Assembly (NCBI RefSeq): GCF_000744785.1
Contig: NZ_JQMO01000003.1
Span: forward strand, 4,154,001 to 4,218,000
Direction: 5' to 3'
Source: Kitasatospora azatica KCTC 9699
Lineage (GTDB): Bacteria; Actinomycetota; Actinomycetes; Streptomycetales; Streptomycetaceae
DNA length: 64,000 nucleotides
A model generated the notes under the pieces. It worked only from the letters and a program-made list of their open reading frames with translations, searched no databases and was not told the origin of the DNA. Below, in pieces: positions 15,297-24,547 of the stretch. Positions within the stretch are counted from its first letter, which is position 1. Every line of letters begins with the position of its first letter. The position numbers were made by a program, and so were the translations under genes.

Positions 15297-17078
15297 ATGA
15301 CTGAGCAGTCTTCCGTCGCCCGTGCCTTCATCGAGCGTCCGACGCCGATCACCGCGGCCTCCGTGCAGCAGAAGCCGTCCGGGATGCCGTTCCAGCGGTA
15401 CATCCCGTTCGGCACCGTGGACCTGCCGGACCGGACCTGGCCCAGCCAGGTGATCACCAAGGCGCCGCGCTGGCTCTCCACGGACCTGCGGGACGGCAAC
15501 CAGGCGCTGATCGACCCGATGTCGCCGGCCCGCAAGCGCAAGATGTTCGACCTGCTGGTGAAGATGGGCTACAAGGAGATCGAGGTCGGCTTCCCGTCCT
15601 CCGGGGCCACCGACTTCGACTTCGTCCGCTCGCTGATCACCGAGGGCGCGATCCCCGAGGACGTCACCATCTCGGTGCTGACCCAGGCCCGCGAGGACCT
15701 GATCGAGCGCACCGTTGAGTCGCTGGTCGGCGCCCCGCGCGCGACCGTGCACCTGTACAACGCGACCTCGCCGCTGTTCCGCCGGGTGGTGTTCCGGGGC
15801 AGCAAGGCCGACATCAAGCAGATCGCGGTGGACGGCACCCGGCTGGTCATGGAGTACGCCGAGAAGCTGCTGGGCGAGGAGACGGTCTTCGGCTACCAGT
15901 ACTCGCCGGAGATCTTCATCGACACCGAGCTGGACTTCGCCCTGGACGTCTGCGAGGGCGTGATGGACGTCTGGCAGCCCGGCGAGGGCCGCGAGATCAT
16001 CCTGAACCTGCCCACCACGGTGGAGCGTTCGACGCCCAACGTGTACGCGGACAAGATCGAGTGGATGTCGCGCAACCTGTCGCGCCGTCAGTTCGTCGCG
16101 CTGTCCACCCACCCGCACAACGACCGGGGCACCGGCGTGGCCTCGGCCGAGCTGGCCGTGATGGCCGGCGCCGACCGGGTCGAGGGGTGTCTGTTCGGGC
16201 AGGGTGAGCGGACCGGCAACCTGGACCTGGTCAACGTCGGGATGAACCTGTTCTCGCAGGGCGTCGACCCGATGATCGACTTCTCGAACATCGACGACAT
16301 CCGCCGTACCTACGAGTACTGCAACCAGATGAACGTCCCCGAGCGCCACCCCTACGCCGGCGACCTGGTGTACACCTCCTTCTCCGGCTCGCACCAGGAC
16401 GCGATCAAGAAGGGCTTCGACGCGCTGGAGGCGGACGCGGCGGCGGCCGGCGTGCCGGTGGGCGAGTACACCTGGGGCGTGCCGTACCTGCCGATCGACC
16501 CGAAGGACGTGGGCCGCTCGTACGAGGCGGTCATCCGGGTCAACTCGCAGTCCGGCAAGGGCGGCATCGCCTACGTGCTGAAGAACGACCACAAGCTGGA
16601 CCTGCCGCGCCGGATGCAGATCGAGTTCTCGAAGATCATCCAGGCCAAGACCGACGCCGAGGGCGGCGAGGTCACCCCCGCCGACATCTGGGCGGTCTTC
16701 CAGGACGAGTACCTGCCCACCCCGGCGAACCCGTGGGGCCGGCTGTCGCTGCGCGAGCAGCAGAGCCTGACCACCGAGGACGGGCGCGACGCGCTGTCGG
16801 TGGCGGTTCTGCTGGACGGCGCCGAGACCGTGCTGACCGGTTCCGGCAACGGCCCGGTCTCCGCCTTCACCGACGCGCTGGCCGGCATCGGCGTCGACGT
16901 ACGCGTGCTGGACTACGCCGAGCACGCGCTGAGCGAGGGCGGCGACGCCCAGGCCGCCGCCTATGTCGAGTGCGCCGTCGGCGACCAGGTGCTGTGGGGC
17001 GTGGGCATCGACGCCAACACCGTCCGGGCTTCGCTGAAGGCCATCATCAGCGCCGTCAACCGAACCGCTCGCAGGTAA
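15297..17078 (+). CDS. leuA: 2-isopropylmalate synthase
   Basis: A 593-residue enzyme for the first step of leucine synthesis: acetyl-CoA plus 2-oxoisovalerate gives 2-isopropylmalate. The catalytic TIM-barrel shows STDLRDGNQALIDPM (metal Asp and catalytic Arg) and LSTHPHNDRGTG, and the metal ligands continue in GCLFGQGERTGN. The C-terminal part (about residues 450-580, AVLLDGAETVLTGSGNGPVSAF) is the LeuA allosteric domain that senses leucine. The ATG at 15297 has GAGAG eight bases upstream. Expression is probably controlled by the leucine-rich leader peptide upstream; a strong terminator follows. Confidence 0.97.
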   Translation: MTEQSSVARAFIERPTPITAASVQQKPSGMPFQRYIPFGTVDLPDRTWPSQVITKAPRWLSTDLRDGNQALIDPMSPARKRKMFDLLVKMGYKEIEVGFPSSGATDFDFVRSLITEGAIPEDVTISVLTQAREDLIERTVESLVGAPRATVHLYNATSPLFRRVVFRGSKADIKQIAVDGTRLVMEYAEKLLGEETVFGYQYSPEIFIDTELDFALDVCEGVMDVWQPGEGREIILNLPTTVERSTPNVYADKIEWMSRNLSRRQFVALSTHPHNDRGTGVASAELAVMAGADRVEGCLFGQGERTGNLDLVNVGMNLFSQGVDPMIDFSNIDDIRRTYEYCNQMNVPERHPYAGDLVYTSFSGSHQDAIKKGFDALEADAAAAGVPVGEYTWGVPYLPIDPKDVGRSYEAVIRVNSQSGKGGIAYVLKNDHKLDLPRRMQIEFSKIIQAKTDAEGGEVTPADIWAVFQDEYLPTPANPWGRLSLREQQSLTTEDGRDALSVAVLLDGAETVLTGSGNGPVSAFTDALAGIGVDVRVLDYAEHALSEGGDAQAAAYVECAVGDQVLWGVGIDANTVRASLKAIISAVNRTARR

Positions 17079-17086
17079 CTCCCAGG

Positions 17087-17129
17087 TGTGGCCCAGGATG
17101 CATCCAGATGTGTCCTGGGCCACATTTTT
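17087..17129 (+). terminator. leuA terminator
   Basis: A 12-bp perfect stem (TGTGGCCCAGGA with TCCTGGGCCACA) followed by five T residues starts 8 bases after the leuA stop. This is a classic intrinsic terminator, rare in such high-GC DNA. Confidence 0.93.
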
Positions 17130-17285
17130 CTGTTCCTGCACTCGTTCGGGGTGCTGACACCCGCAGGCAACCGTGGCACCATCGGTGGACCGGAAACGGG
17201 GGTCGGTGGGACGACCCGCGGCGCCGGTCGCGTGACCTGCCCGTCGTCGTGCAGGCCGCCTGCCAGGTGTTGGGGAGTTGGCGCC

Positions 17286-17951
17286 GTGACACGGTTGTGG
17301 GGTGTTCGCCCGAGGTGGCGGACGGATGTGCTCGGCGACTTCTTCTGCCCAGGCTGTGGCGGGGACCGCAACTACCGTCGGCAGCACGGTCGGCGGTGGC
17401 TGCGGTTGTTCGAGCTCCCGGTGCTGCCGCTGGGCGGCGTGCCGAGCAGCGTGCAGTGCACCAACTGCCGCGGCCGGTACGGCGTGGAGAGCCTGGAGCA
17501 GCCCACCAGCGTGCGGCTGACCGGAATGCTGCGGGACGCGCAGTACATCATCGCGCTGACCATGCTCGCGGCCGGCGGGGTCGGCTCCGCTCCGGCCCGC
17601 GCCGAGGCCTGCGAGCTGATCCGCACCGCCGGCTTCGAGGACTGCGGCGAGGCCCAGGTGCTGGCGGCGCTCGCCGCGCTCTGCGGCTTCGGCGAGGACG
17701 AGCCCTTCGACGGGCACGGCGTCGGCCGCGGGCTGGCCGTCGAACTGCACGCCGCACTGGAGCCGTTGGCTCCGCACCTGGCCCAGCAGGGCCGCGAGCG
17801 GCTGGTGCTGCAGGGCGCCTGGATCGCGCTGGCCGACGGCCGGTACCTGCCGCAGGAGCGCGAGGCGCTGGTGGTCGTGGGCAGCTGCCTGCGACTGGGG
17901 GAGGACACGGTGGGCCGGCTGCTGGAGGCCGCCACCCGCACCCCGCACTGA
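17286..17951 (+). CDS. TerB-like protein with N-terminal zinc ribbon
   Basis: A 221-residue soluble protein. The N-terminus holds two CxxC pairs (FFCPGCGGDRNY and VQCTNCRGRYG) that form a zinc ribbon. The C-terminal helical part (about residues 85-215) matches TerB/tellurite-resistance-like proteins, with ALTMLAAGGVG, EACELIRTAGF and the WIALADGRYLPQEREAL segment, in which an acidic helix start fits the TerB metal-binding pattern. The GTG at 17286 has GGGAG eight bases upstream. Similar genes lie next to leuA in Streptomyces. The biological role is not known; tellurite resistance should not be assumed. Confidence 0.78.
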   Translation: MTRLWGVRPRWRTDVLGDFFCPGCGGDRNYRRQHGRRWLRLFELPVLPLGGVPSSVQCTNCRGRYGVESLEQPTSVRLTGMLRDAQYIIALTMLAAGGVGSAPARAEACELIRTAGFEDCGEAQVLAALAALCGFGEDEPFDGHGVGRGLAVELHAALEPLAPHLAQQGRERLVLQGAWIALADGRYLPQEREALVVVGSCLRLGEDTVGRLLEAATRTPH

Positions 17952-18072
17952 CCTCGCTCCCTTCCCCCGAACTGGGCCCGACCCCCCTCCGGGCCCGCCG
18001 TGTCCCGCACCGGCTCCCCCCGTACAAGCCCGGTGCGGGTACACGGCTGTCCGGGCCGGCCACGAGGTACGG

Positions 18073-18078
18073 GACAAT
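18073..18078 (+). promoter_or_regulatory. Candidate -10 box, leaderless promoter for recO
   Basis: GACAAT ends 6 bases before the recO ATG with no Shine-Dalgarno sequence in between. The surrounding GGGACAATGG is seen again upstream of dusB (about 46449). Confidence 0.4.
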
Positions 18079-18084
18079 GGCTGC

Positions 18085-18831
18085 ATGAGCCTGATCCGTG
18101 ACGACGGCGTCGTCCTGCGCGCGCAGAAGCTCGGCGAGGCCGACCGGATCATCACCCTGCTCACCCGCCAGCACGGCAAGGTCCGCGCGGTGGCCCGGGG
18201 GGTGCGCAAGACCAAGTCCAAGTTCGGCGCCCGGCTGGAGCCGTTCTCCCATGTGGACGTGCAGTTCTTCAGCCGGGGCAGCGAGCTGGTCGGCCGCTCG
18301 CTGCCGCTCTGCACCCAGGTGGAGACCATCGCCCCGTACGGCGGCGGCATCGTCACCGACTACGGCCGCTACACCGCCGGCACCGCGATGCTGGAGACGG
18401 CGGAACGTTTCGCCGAGAACGAGGGCGAGCCCGCCGTCCAGCAGTACCTGCTGCTGGTCGGGGCGCTGCGCACGCTGGCCGCCGGCACCCACGCGTCGCA
18501 CCTGGTGCTGGACGCCTTCCTGCTGCGCTCGCTCGCGGTCAACGGCTACGGCGCGAGCTTCACCGACTGCGCCAAGTGCGGCCTCGAAGGCCCCAACCGG
18601 TTCTTCTCGCTGCAGGCCGGCGGCGTGCTCTGCACGGACTGCCGGGTTCCCGGATGTGCCGTACCCTCCCCTGAGACACTGGTTCTGCTCGGCGCCCTGC
18701 TGTCCGGAGACTGGCAGACTGCGGACGCCTGCGAACCCCGCTACTGGCGGGAGGGCAGCGGTCTGGTGGCCGCCTACCTGCAGTGGCACCTGGAGCGGGG
18801 TATCCGTTCGATGAGATACGTGGAGAAGTGA
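18085..18831 (+). CDS. recO: DNA repair protein RecO
   Basis: A 248-residue recombination mediator that helps load RecA on SSB-coated DNA in the RecFOR pathway. The N-terminal OB fold begins MSLIRDDGVVLRAQKLGEADRIITLLT and has the basic VRAVARGVRKTKSKFGARLEP stretch. The C-terminal part contains a four-cysteine zinc module (CAKCGLEG and CTDCRVPGC), as in many RecO proteins. The gene is followed by uppS with three bases between stop and start, so the pair forms an operon, as is common in actinobacteria. Confidence 0.95.
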   Translation: MSLIRDDGVVLRAQKLGEADRIITLLTRQHGKVRAVARGVRKTKSKFGARLEPFSHVDVQFFSRGSELVGRSLPLCTQVETIAPYGGGIVTDYGRYTAGTAMLETAERFAENEGEPAVQQYLLLVGALRTLAAGTHASHLVLDAFLLRSLAVNGYGASFTDCAKCGLEGPNRFFSLQAGGVLCTDCRVPGCAVPSPETLVLLGALLSGDWQTADACEPRYWREGSGLVAAYLQWHLERGIRSMRYVEK

Positions 18832-18833
18832 GC

Positions 18834-19667
18834 ATGGCAGCGCGACGGCTCTTCGGTGGCAGCAAGCAGCGCGAGTACGCGGCCCCGTCCCCGCACCCGA
18901 GCGGCGCCCAGCCGCCGAAGATCCCCGGTGAGCTGGTCCCCGCCCATGTCGCGATCGTGATGGACGGCAACGGCCGCTGGGCCAAGGAGCGCGGCCTGCC
19001 CCGCACCGAGGGCCACAAGATCGGCGAGAGCGTCGTGCTGGACGTGATGAGGGGCGCCATCGAGCTGGGCGTCAAGAACATCTCGCTCTACGCCTTCTCC
19101 ACCGAGAACTGGAAGCGTTCCCCGGATGAGGTGAAGTTCCTGATGAACTTCAACCGGGACGTGATCCGCCGCCGCCGGGACGAGCTGGACGCGATGGGCG
19201 TGCGGATCCGCTGGGCCGGCCGGATGCCGAAGCTGTGGAAGAGCGTGGTCCAGGAACTCAAGGTGGCCGAGGAGCAGACCAAGGACAACGACGCGGTCAC
19301 CCTCTACATGTGCGTCAACTACGGCGGCCGGGCCGAGGTCGCGGACGCCGCCGCGGCGATCGCCGCCGATGTCGCGTCCGGCAAGCTGGACCCGAAGAAG
19401 GTCAACGAGAAGACCCTCTCCAAGTACATGTACCACCCGGACATGCCGGACGTGGACCTGTTCCTGCGCCCCAGCGGCGAGCAGCGCACGTCCAACTTCC
19501 TGCTCTGGCAGTCGGCTTACGCGGAGTTCGTGTTCCAGGACGTGCTCTGGCCGGACTTCGACCGGCGCGACCTGTGGCGCGCCTGCGAGCAGTTCGCGAT
19601 GCGCGACCGGCGGTTCGGCGGCGCGCTGCCCAACGAGGTGCCCGCCGAGGTGCCCGCGCAGCGCTGA
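18834..19667 (+). CDS. uppS: Isoprenyl transferase (undecaprenyl diphosphate synthase)
   Basis: A 277-residue cis-prenyltransferase that condenses isopentenyl diphosphate units to make the lipid carrier for cell-wall synthesis. Catalytic motifs are IVMDGNGRWAKERGLPRTEGHK (the catalytic Asp lies in MDGN) and FLRPSGEQRTSNFLLWQSAYAEFVF (substrate-binding Arg and Ser residues). The ATG at 18834 follows the recO stop directly, with GGAGAAG nine to ten bases upstream inside the recO end. The 40-residue N-terminal extension is basic and variable. The enzyme acts at the cytoplasmic membrane. Confidence 0.95.
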   Translation: MAARRLFGGSKQREYAAPSPHPSGAQPPKIPGELVPAHVAIVMDGNGRWAKERGLPRTEGHKIGESVVLDVMRGAIELGVKNISLYAFSTENWKRSPDEVKFLMNFNRDVIRRRRDELDAMGVRIRWAGRMPKLWKSVVQELKVAEEQTKDNDAVTLYMCVNYGGRAEVADAAAAIAADVASGKLDPKKVNEKTLSKYMYHPDMPDVDLFLRPSGEQRTSNFLLWQSAYAEFVFQDVLWPDFDRRDLWRACEQFAMRDRRFGGALPNEVPAEVPAQR

Positions 19668-19680
19668 CGGGCCGTCACAC

Positions 19681-19714
19681 GTTCGGGTGGGACCGCTCGG
19701 CGGCCCGCCCGAAC
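19681..19714. terminator. Hairpin between convergent uppS and zur
   Basis: GTTCGGGTGGG pairs with CCCGCCCGAAC (one G-T wobble) around a 12-base loop, midway between the two converging genes. It may serve as a bidirectional terminator. Confidence 0.65.
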
Positions 19715-19733
19715 GGCGCCCGCCGGCCTTGCC

Positions 19734-20156
19734 TCAGTGCGCCGCGCGCTGCTTGGCCGCGCAGTCCGCGCAGGTGCCGAAGATCTCCAGGGTGTGCGCG
19801 ATGTCACTGAACCCGTGTTCGGCCGCCACCGAGTTGGCCCACCGCTCGACCGCGGGGCCCTCGACCTCGACCGTGCTGCCGCAGTGCCGGCAGACCAGGT
19901 GGTGGTGGTGCCCGCTGCTGCACCGGCGGTAGACCGCCTCGCCGTCGGCGGTGCGCAGCACGTCCACCTCGCCCGCGTCGGCCAGCGACTGGAGGGTGCG
20001 GTAGACCGTGGTCAGGCCGACCGAGTCGCCCCGGTGCTTGAGCATGTCGTGCAGTTCCTGCGCGCTGCGGAAGTCCTCGATCTCGTCCAGCGCGGCCGAG
20101 ACTGCGGCGCGCTGACGGGTGGATCGGGCGCGTGGCGACGGGCCTGCGGTGGTCAC
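19734..20156 (-). CDS. zur: Zinc uptake regulator Zur (Fur family)
   Basis: A 140-residue Fur-family repressor. The winged helix is RSAQELHDMLKHRGDSVGLTTVYRTLQSLADAGEVDVLRT. The metal region has SSGHHHHLVCRHCGSTVEVEGP, with the conserved His cluster and CxxC, and the C-terminal second CxxC is TCADCA. The GTG at 20156 is chosen because GGAGGAG lies five bases upstream and the product then matches known Streptomyces Zur proteins; an ATG further up would place extra Pro-rich residues. It is the last gene of the znuA-znuC-znuB-zur operon, which supports Zur over Fur, and it probably represses its own operon through the sites at 22831-22867. Confidence 0.93.
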   Translation of the reverse strand: MTTAGPSPRARSTRQRAAVSAALDEIEDFRSAQELHDMLKHRGDSVGLTTVYRTLQSLADAGEVDVLRTADGEAVYRRCSSGHHHHLVCRHCGSTVEVEGPAVERWANSVAAEHGFSDIAHTLEIFGTCADCAAKQRAAH

Positions 20157-20191
20157 CGGTGCTCCTCCAGGGATTCGGGGCGGGTCACAGC

Positions 20192-21133
20192 TCATTGTGC
20201 CAGCCCCGCACCCTTGACCGACTCCGCCGGAAGGGACTGCTCGGCCGCCTGCTGAACCGGAATTCGCCCCTCCGAATCTGCTGCCTCGGCAGCCCCTGCC
20301 GCCACTCCCCGGTGCCGCCGCCGGGCCAGTGGCGCGGCGAGCGCGCTGAACACCGCGAAGCAGGCGATCGCCAGCAGCACGATCGCGGAACCTGGCGGCA
20401 CGTCAGCCTGGTACGAGGTGACCACCCCGCCGAGCGAGACCAGCACCCCGATCCCGATCGCCAGCACCTGGGTGGCCCGGAACGAGCGGGTCAGCAACTG
20501 CGCCGCCGCCACCGGCACCACCATCAGCGCGCTCACCAGCAGCAGCCCGACCACCCGCATCGCCACCGTCACGGTGACCGCGGCCATCACCGCGAGCAGC
20601 AGGTTGAGCAGCCGCACCGGCAGCCCGGTGACCCGGGCGAACTCCTCGTCCTGGCAGACCGCGAAGAGCTGGCGGCGCAGCCCGATGGTCACCGCGATCA
20701 CCACCGCGCCCAGCACCGCGATGGTCACCAGGTCGCTCGCGTCCACCGCCAGGATCGAGCCCCAGAGGTAGCTGTCCAGGCTGCCGCTGGTGCCGCTGGC
20801 GGCCGGCGACTTGCTGATCAGCAGCCGTCCGCAGGCCATCCCGCCGTAGAAGAGCATGGCCAGCGCGATGTCGCCGCGCTGGTTGCCGCGCGAACGGACC
20901 AGCTCCATGATCACTGCGGCCACCACGCAGACCGCCACCGCCATCCAGACCGGGCTGGTCTGGAAGAGCAGCCCGAGGCCGACGCCGGTCAGCGCGACAT
21001 GCCCGATGCCGTCGCCCATCAGCGCCTGCCGGCGCTGCACCAGGTAGATGCCGACCGAGGGCGCGGTGATCCCGACCAGCAGGGCGGCCAGCAGCGCGCG
21101 CTGCATGAAGTCGTAGGAGAGCAGGTCGCTCAT
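20192..21133 (-). CDS. znuB: Zinc ABC transporter permease ZnuB
   Basis: A 313-residue ABC-3 family permease with about eight membrane segments (for example VWMAVAVCVVAAVIMELV, LVTIAVLGAVVIAVTIGL and VVGLLLVSALMVVPVAAAQLL). The GIGHVALTGVGLG segment near the N-terminus matches the conserved permease loop of metal ABC transporters. The start ATG overlaps the znuC stop as ATGA, so translation is coupled. It forms the channel of the high-affinity zinc importer in the cytoplasmic membrane. The C-terminal about 50 residues are polar and probably cytosolic. It is followed by zur after 35 bases. Confidence 0.93.
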   Translation of the reverse strand: MSDLLSYDFMQRALLAALLVGITAPSVGIYLVQRRQALMGDGIGHVALTGVGLGLLFQTSPVWMAVAVCVVAAVIMELVRSRGNQRGDIALAMLFYGGMACGRLLISKSPAASGTSGSLDSYLWGSILAVDASDLVTIAVLGAVVIAVTIGLRRQLFAVCQDEEFARVTGLPVRLLNLLLAVMAAVTVTVAMRVVGLLLVSALMVVPVAAAQLLTRSFRATQVLAIGIGVLVSLGGVVTSYQADVPPGSAIVLLAIACFAVFSALAAPLARRRHRGVAAGAAEAADSEGRIPVQQAAEQSLPAESVKGAGLAQ

Positions 21134-21861
21134 GTCAGCAGCCCCTGACGCGCCTCGGCGTGGTGGTGGTCCTGATGGTGGTGGTCGAGTCCGAGCGTCG
21201 AGTCCTGCGCCACCCGCCCGTCGGCCAGCAGCACCGCACGGTCGATCAGCGGCTCCAGCGGCCCGAGTTCGTGCAGCACCAGGAGCACCGCCGCACCCCG
21301 GGCCACCTCGTGGCGCAGCGTGTCGGCGAGCACCCGCTGGCTGGCAAGGTCGACCCCGGCCATTGGCTCGTCCATGATCAGCAGCTCGGGCGTGCCGACC
21401 AGCGCCCGGGCGATCAGCACCCGCTGCTGCTGGCCGCCGGAGAGGTCGGCTACCCCGTCGCCGGCCCGGCCGAGCATTCCGACGGCGTCCAGCGCCCGGT
21501 CCACGGCGGCCCGGTCCTTGCGGCGGAACGGCCGCAGCCCGTGCTGCGCCAGCCGCCCGGTCGCCACCACCTCGCGCACCGTGGCGGGCACCCCGCCGGC
21601 GGCGGTGGTGCGCTGCGGCACGTAGCCGATCCGGTGCCAGTCGCGGAACCGCGCCCCGGGCACGCCGAACAGCTCGCGCTCACCCCCGGTCAGCGGCACC
21701 GAGCCGATCACCGTCTTGATGGTGGTGGACTTGCCGGAGCCGTTGGCCCCGAGCAGCGCGACCACCTCGCCGGGGGCGACCGCCAGGTCGACCCCGCGCA
21801 GCACCGGGCGTCCGCCGAGCGCGGCCTGGGCGGCGGTCAGTCGGACCGCGGGTGTGTTCAT
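21130..21861 (-). CDS. znuC: Zinc ABC transporter ATPase ZnuC
   Basis: A 243-residue ATPase of the metal ABC family. Walker A is LLGANGSGKST, the ABC signature is LSGGQQQRV, and Walker B with the catalytic Glu is LLIMDEP. The C-terminus carries a histidine-rich tail (LDHHHQDHHHAEARQ) that could bind zinc and sense cytosolic metal; this is inference. It lies between znuA (16 bases upstream) and znuB (4-base overlap). Confidence 0.94.
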   Translation of the reverse strand: MNTPAVRLTAAQAALGGRPVLRGVDLAVAPGEVVALLGANGSGKSTTIKTVIGSVPLTGGERELFGVPGARFRDWHRIGYVPQRTTAAGGVPATVREVVATGRLAQHGLRPFRRKDRAAVDRALDAVGMLGRAGDGVADLSGGQQQRVLIARALVGTPELLIMDEPMAGVDLASQRVLADTLRHEVARGAAVLLVLHELGPLEPLIDRAVLLADGRVAQDSTLGLDHHHQDHHHAEARQGLLT

Positions 21862-21877
21862 GTCGGCTGGTCCCCCG

Positions 21878-22831
21878 TCAGGCGGTGCAGCCGAGGGCGG
21901 CCCGCAGGTTGGTCAGGTTCTGCTGCATGACCGAGAGGTAGTTGTCGTTCTTCGCGTCCTTCACGCCCTCCAGCGGGTCCAGGACGGCGGTCTTCAGGTT
22001 CAGGTCCTTGGCCACGCTCTCGGCGAGCTTCGGGCTGACCAGGGTCTCGAAGAAGATCGTGCTGACGCCGTGGTCCTTGGCCGCCTGCTGGATCTGGGCC
22101 AGTCGCGCCGGGGTGGGCTCGGACTCCGGGTCGACCCCGTTGATCGCGATCTGCTCCAGGCCGTAGTGGTCGGCGAGGTAGCCGAAGGCGGCGTGGCTGG
22201 TGACGAAGGCCTTGTTGGTGCAGCCCTTCAGCCCGGACTGGAAGCCCTGGTCCAGGGTGGCGAGCCGGGCCACCAGGTCGTCGGTGTTCTTCTGGTAGTC
22301 GGCGGCGTGCGCCGGGTCGGCCTTGGCGAGCTCGGCGCCGACGCCCTTGGCGACGGCCGCGTACCGGGTCGGGTCCAGCCAGATGTGCGGGTCGCCGGCG
22401 TCGCCCGGGTGGTCGTGCCCGTCGGTGGCGGTGCTGCCCTCGTCCAGGTGGTGGTCGACCAGCGGGGAGAACGCGGTGGCGTCCACGATGTGCGCGCTCC
22501 TGGACTGCGCGACGGCCTTGTCGACGGTGGGCTGCAGGCCCTTGAGGTAGAGGACGGTGCCGGCGTTCTGCACGGCGGCCACCTGTTTGGCCGTCAGCTC
22601 CAGATCGTGCGGCTCGGTGCCGGCGGCGGTGAGGTCGGTGACGTTCACGTGCTCGCCACCGATCTGCTCCGCGAGGTACTGCATCGGGTAGAAGGATGCG
22701 ACCACGTTCAGCTTGCCGTCGGCGCTCTGCGCGCTGCTGCTGCCACCGCAGGCGGTGAGCAGCAGGGAGCCGGTGACAGCGGTGGCGGCCAGGGCGAGTG
22801 AGGGAGCGGATATCCGACGGCGGAGCATCAT
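21878..22831 (-). CDS. znuA: Zinc-binding lipoprotein ZnuA
   Basis: A 317-residue periplasmic-type solute-binding lipoprotein of cluster A-I. The signal ends in the lipobox LLLTACGG, so it is anchored to the outer face of the membrane. The first metal His lies in EQIGGEHVNVTDLT, followed by a histidine-rich loop (ATDGHDHPGDAGDPHIWLDP) typical of zinc-specific members and by TSHAAFGYLADHYGL. The start is placed at 22831, because a -35/-10 pair directly upstream would start transcription there, making the gene leaderless; 22828 and 22846 are in-frame alternatives. First gene of znuA-znuC-znuB-zur. Confidence 0.93.
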   Translation of the reverse strand: MMLRRRISAPSLALAATAVTGSLLLTACGGSSSAQSADGKLNVVASFYPMQYLAEQIGGEHVNVTDLTAAGTEPHDLELTAKQVAAVQNAGTVLYLKGLQPTVDKAVAQSRSAHIVDATAFSPLVDHHLDEGSTATDGHDHPGDAGDPHIWLDPTRYAAVAKGVGAELAKADPAHAADYQKNTDDLVARLATLDQGFQSGLKGCTNKAFVTSHAAFGYLADHYGLEQIAINGVDPESEPTPARLAQIQQAAKDHGVSTIFFETLVSPKLAESVAKDLNLKTAVLDPLEGVKDAKNDNYLSVMQQNLTNLRAALGCTA

Positions 22832-22868
22832 GACAACCATTCTCATCTTTCCTGGAAATGATTGTCAA
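22831..22868 (-). promoter_or_regulatory. znuA promoter with two overlapping Zur boxes
   Basis: On the - strand TTGACA (22868-22863) and GAGAAT (22844-22839) form a promoter with an 18-base spacer. Two 15-bp sites match the actinobacterial Zur box TGAAAATGATTTTCA: TGGAAATGATTGTCA on the + strand (22853-22867), over the -35, and TGACAACCATTCTCA (22831-22845), over the -10 and start. Binding at both would block transcription when zinc is plentiful. Confidence 0.85.
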
Positions 22869-23030
22869 CTTGCCGGATGATCCGACTGTCGTTACGTGAA
22901 GTGTTGTGGGTTAACGATTTGAGCCCGCCACCCACCTGCCCGGTAACCTGAGGTATTCGGGTGCGTGCAACCAGCCGCGCCTTGACCGTGCCGTCGTACA
23001 TGAGTGCGGCGTCGTACTGAAGAGAGCACT

Positions 23031-24413
<1,383 letters not shown>

Positions 24414-24429
24414 GGTCCCTGCTCCGACT

Positions 24430-24463
24430 GAGGGCCCCTTCCGCTCCGGCGGCAGGGGCCCTC
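24430..24463 (+). terminator. glyS terminator hairpin
   Basis: A 10-bp perfect stem (GAGGGCCCCT with AGGGGCCCTC) and a 14-base loop begin 17 bases after the glyS stop; there is no U-run. Confidence 0.7.
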
Positions 24464-24473
24464 GGCCGTTCTC

Positions 24474-24547
24474 GGTCAGCCGAGTCCTGGTCAGCCCAGC
24501 CTGGTCAGCCGAGTCTTGGTCGGCCCAGTCTCAGTCAGCTCAGTCGC
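24474..24547. repeat. Imperfect 15-bp tandem repeat, about five units
   Basis: The unit GGTCAGCCGAGTCCT recurs with small changes (for example GGTCAGCCCAGCCT and GGTCGGCCCAGTCTC). The array covers the gap after the glyS terminator and runs into the last codons of the convergent NADAR gene, so repeat growth may have changed that protein's end. Confidence 0.75.

Noticed and set aside
17286..17951. TerB-like protein as evidence for a tellurite-resistance operon
   Set aside because: No terA, terC, terD or terE gene is next to it, and the gene follows leuA as a stand-alone unit.
15291..18356. A 1021-codon open frame on the - strand opposite leuA, the TerB-like gene and recO
   Set aside because: It crosses three well-supported genes and their terminator and has no recognisable domain.
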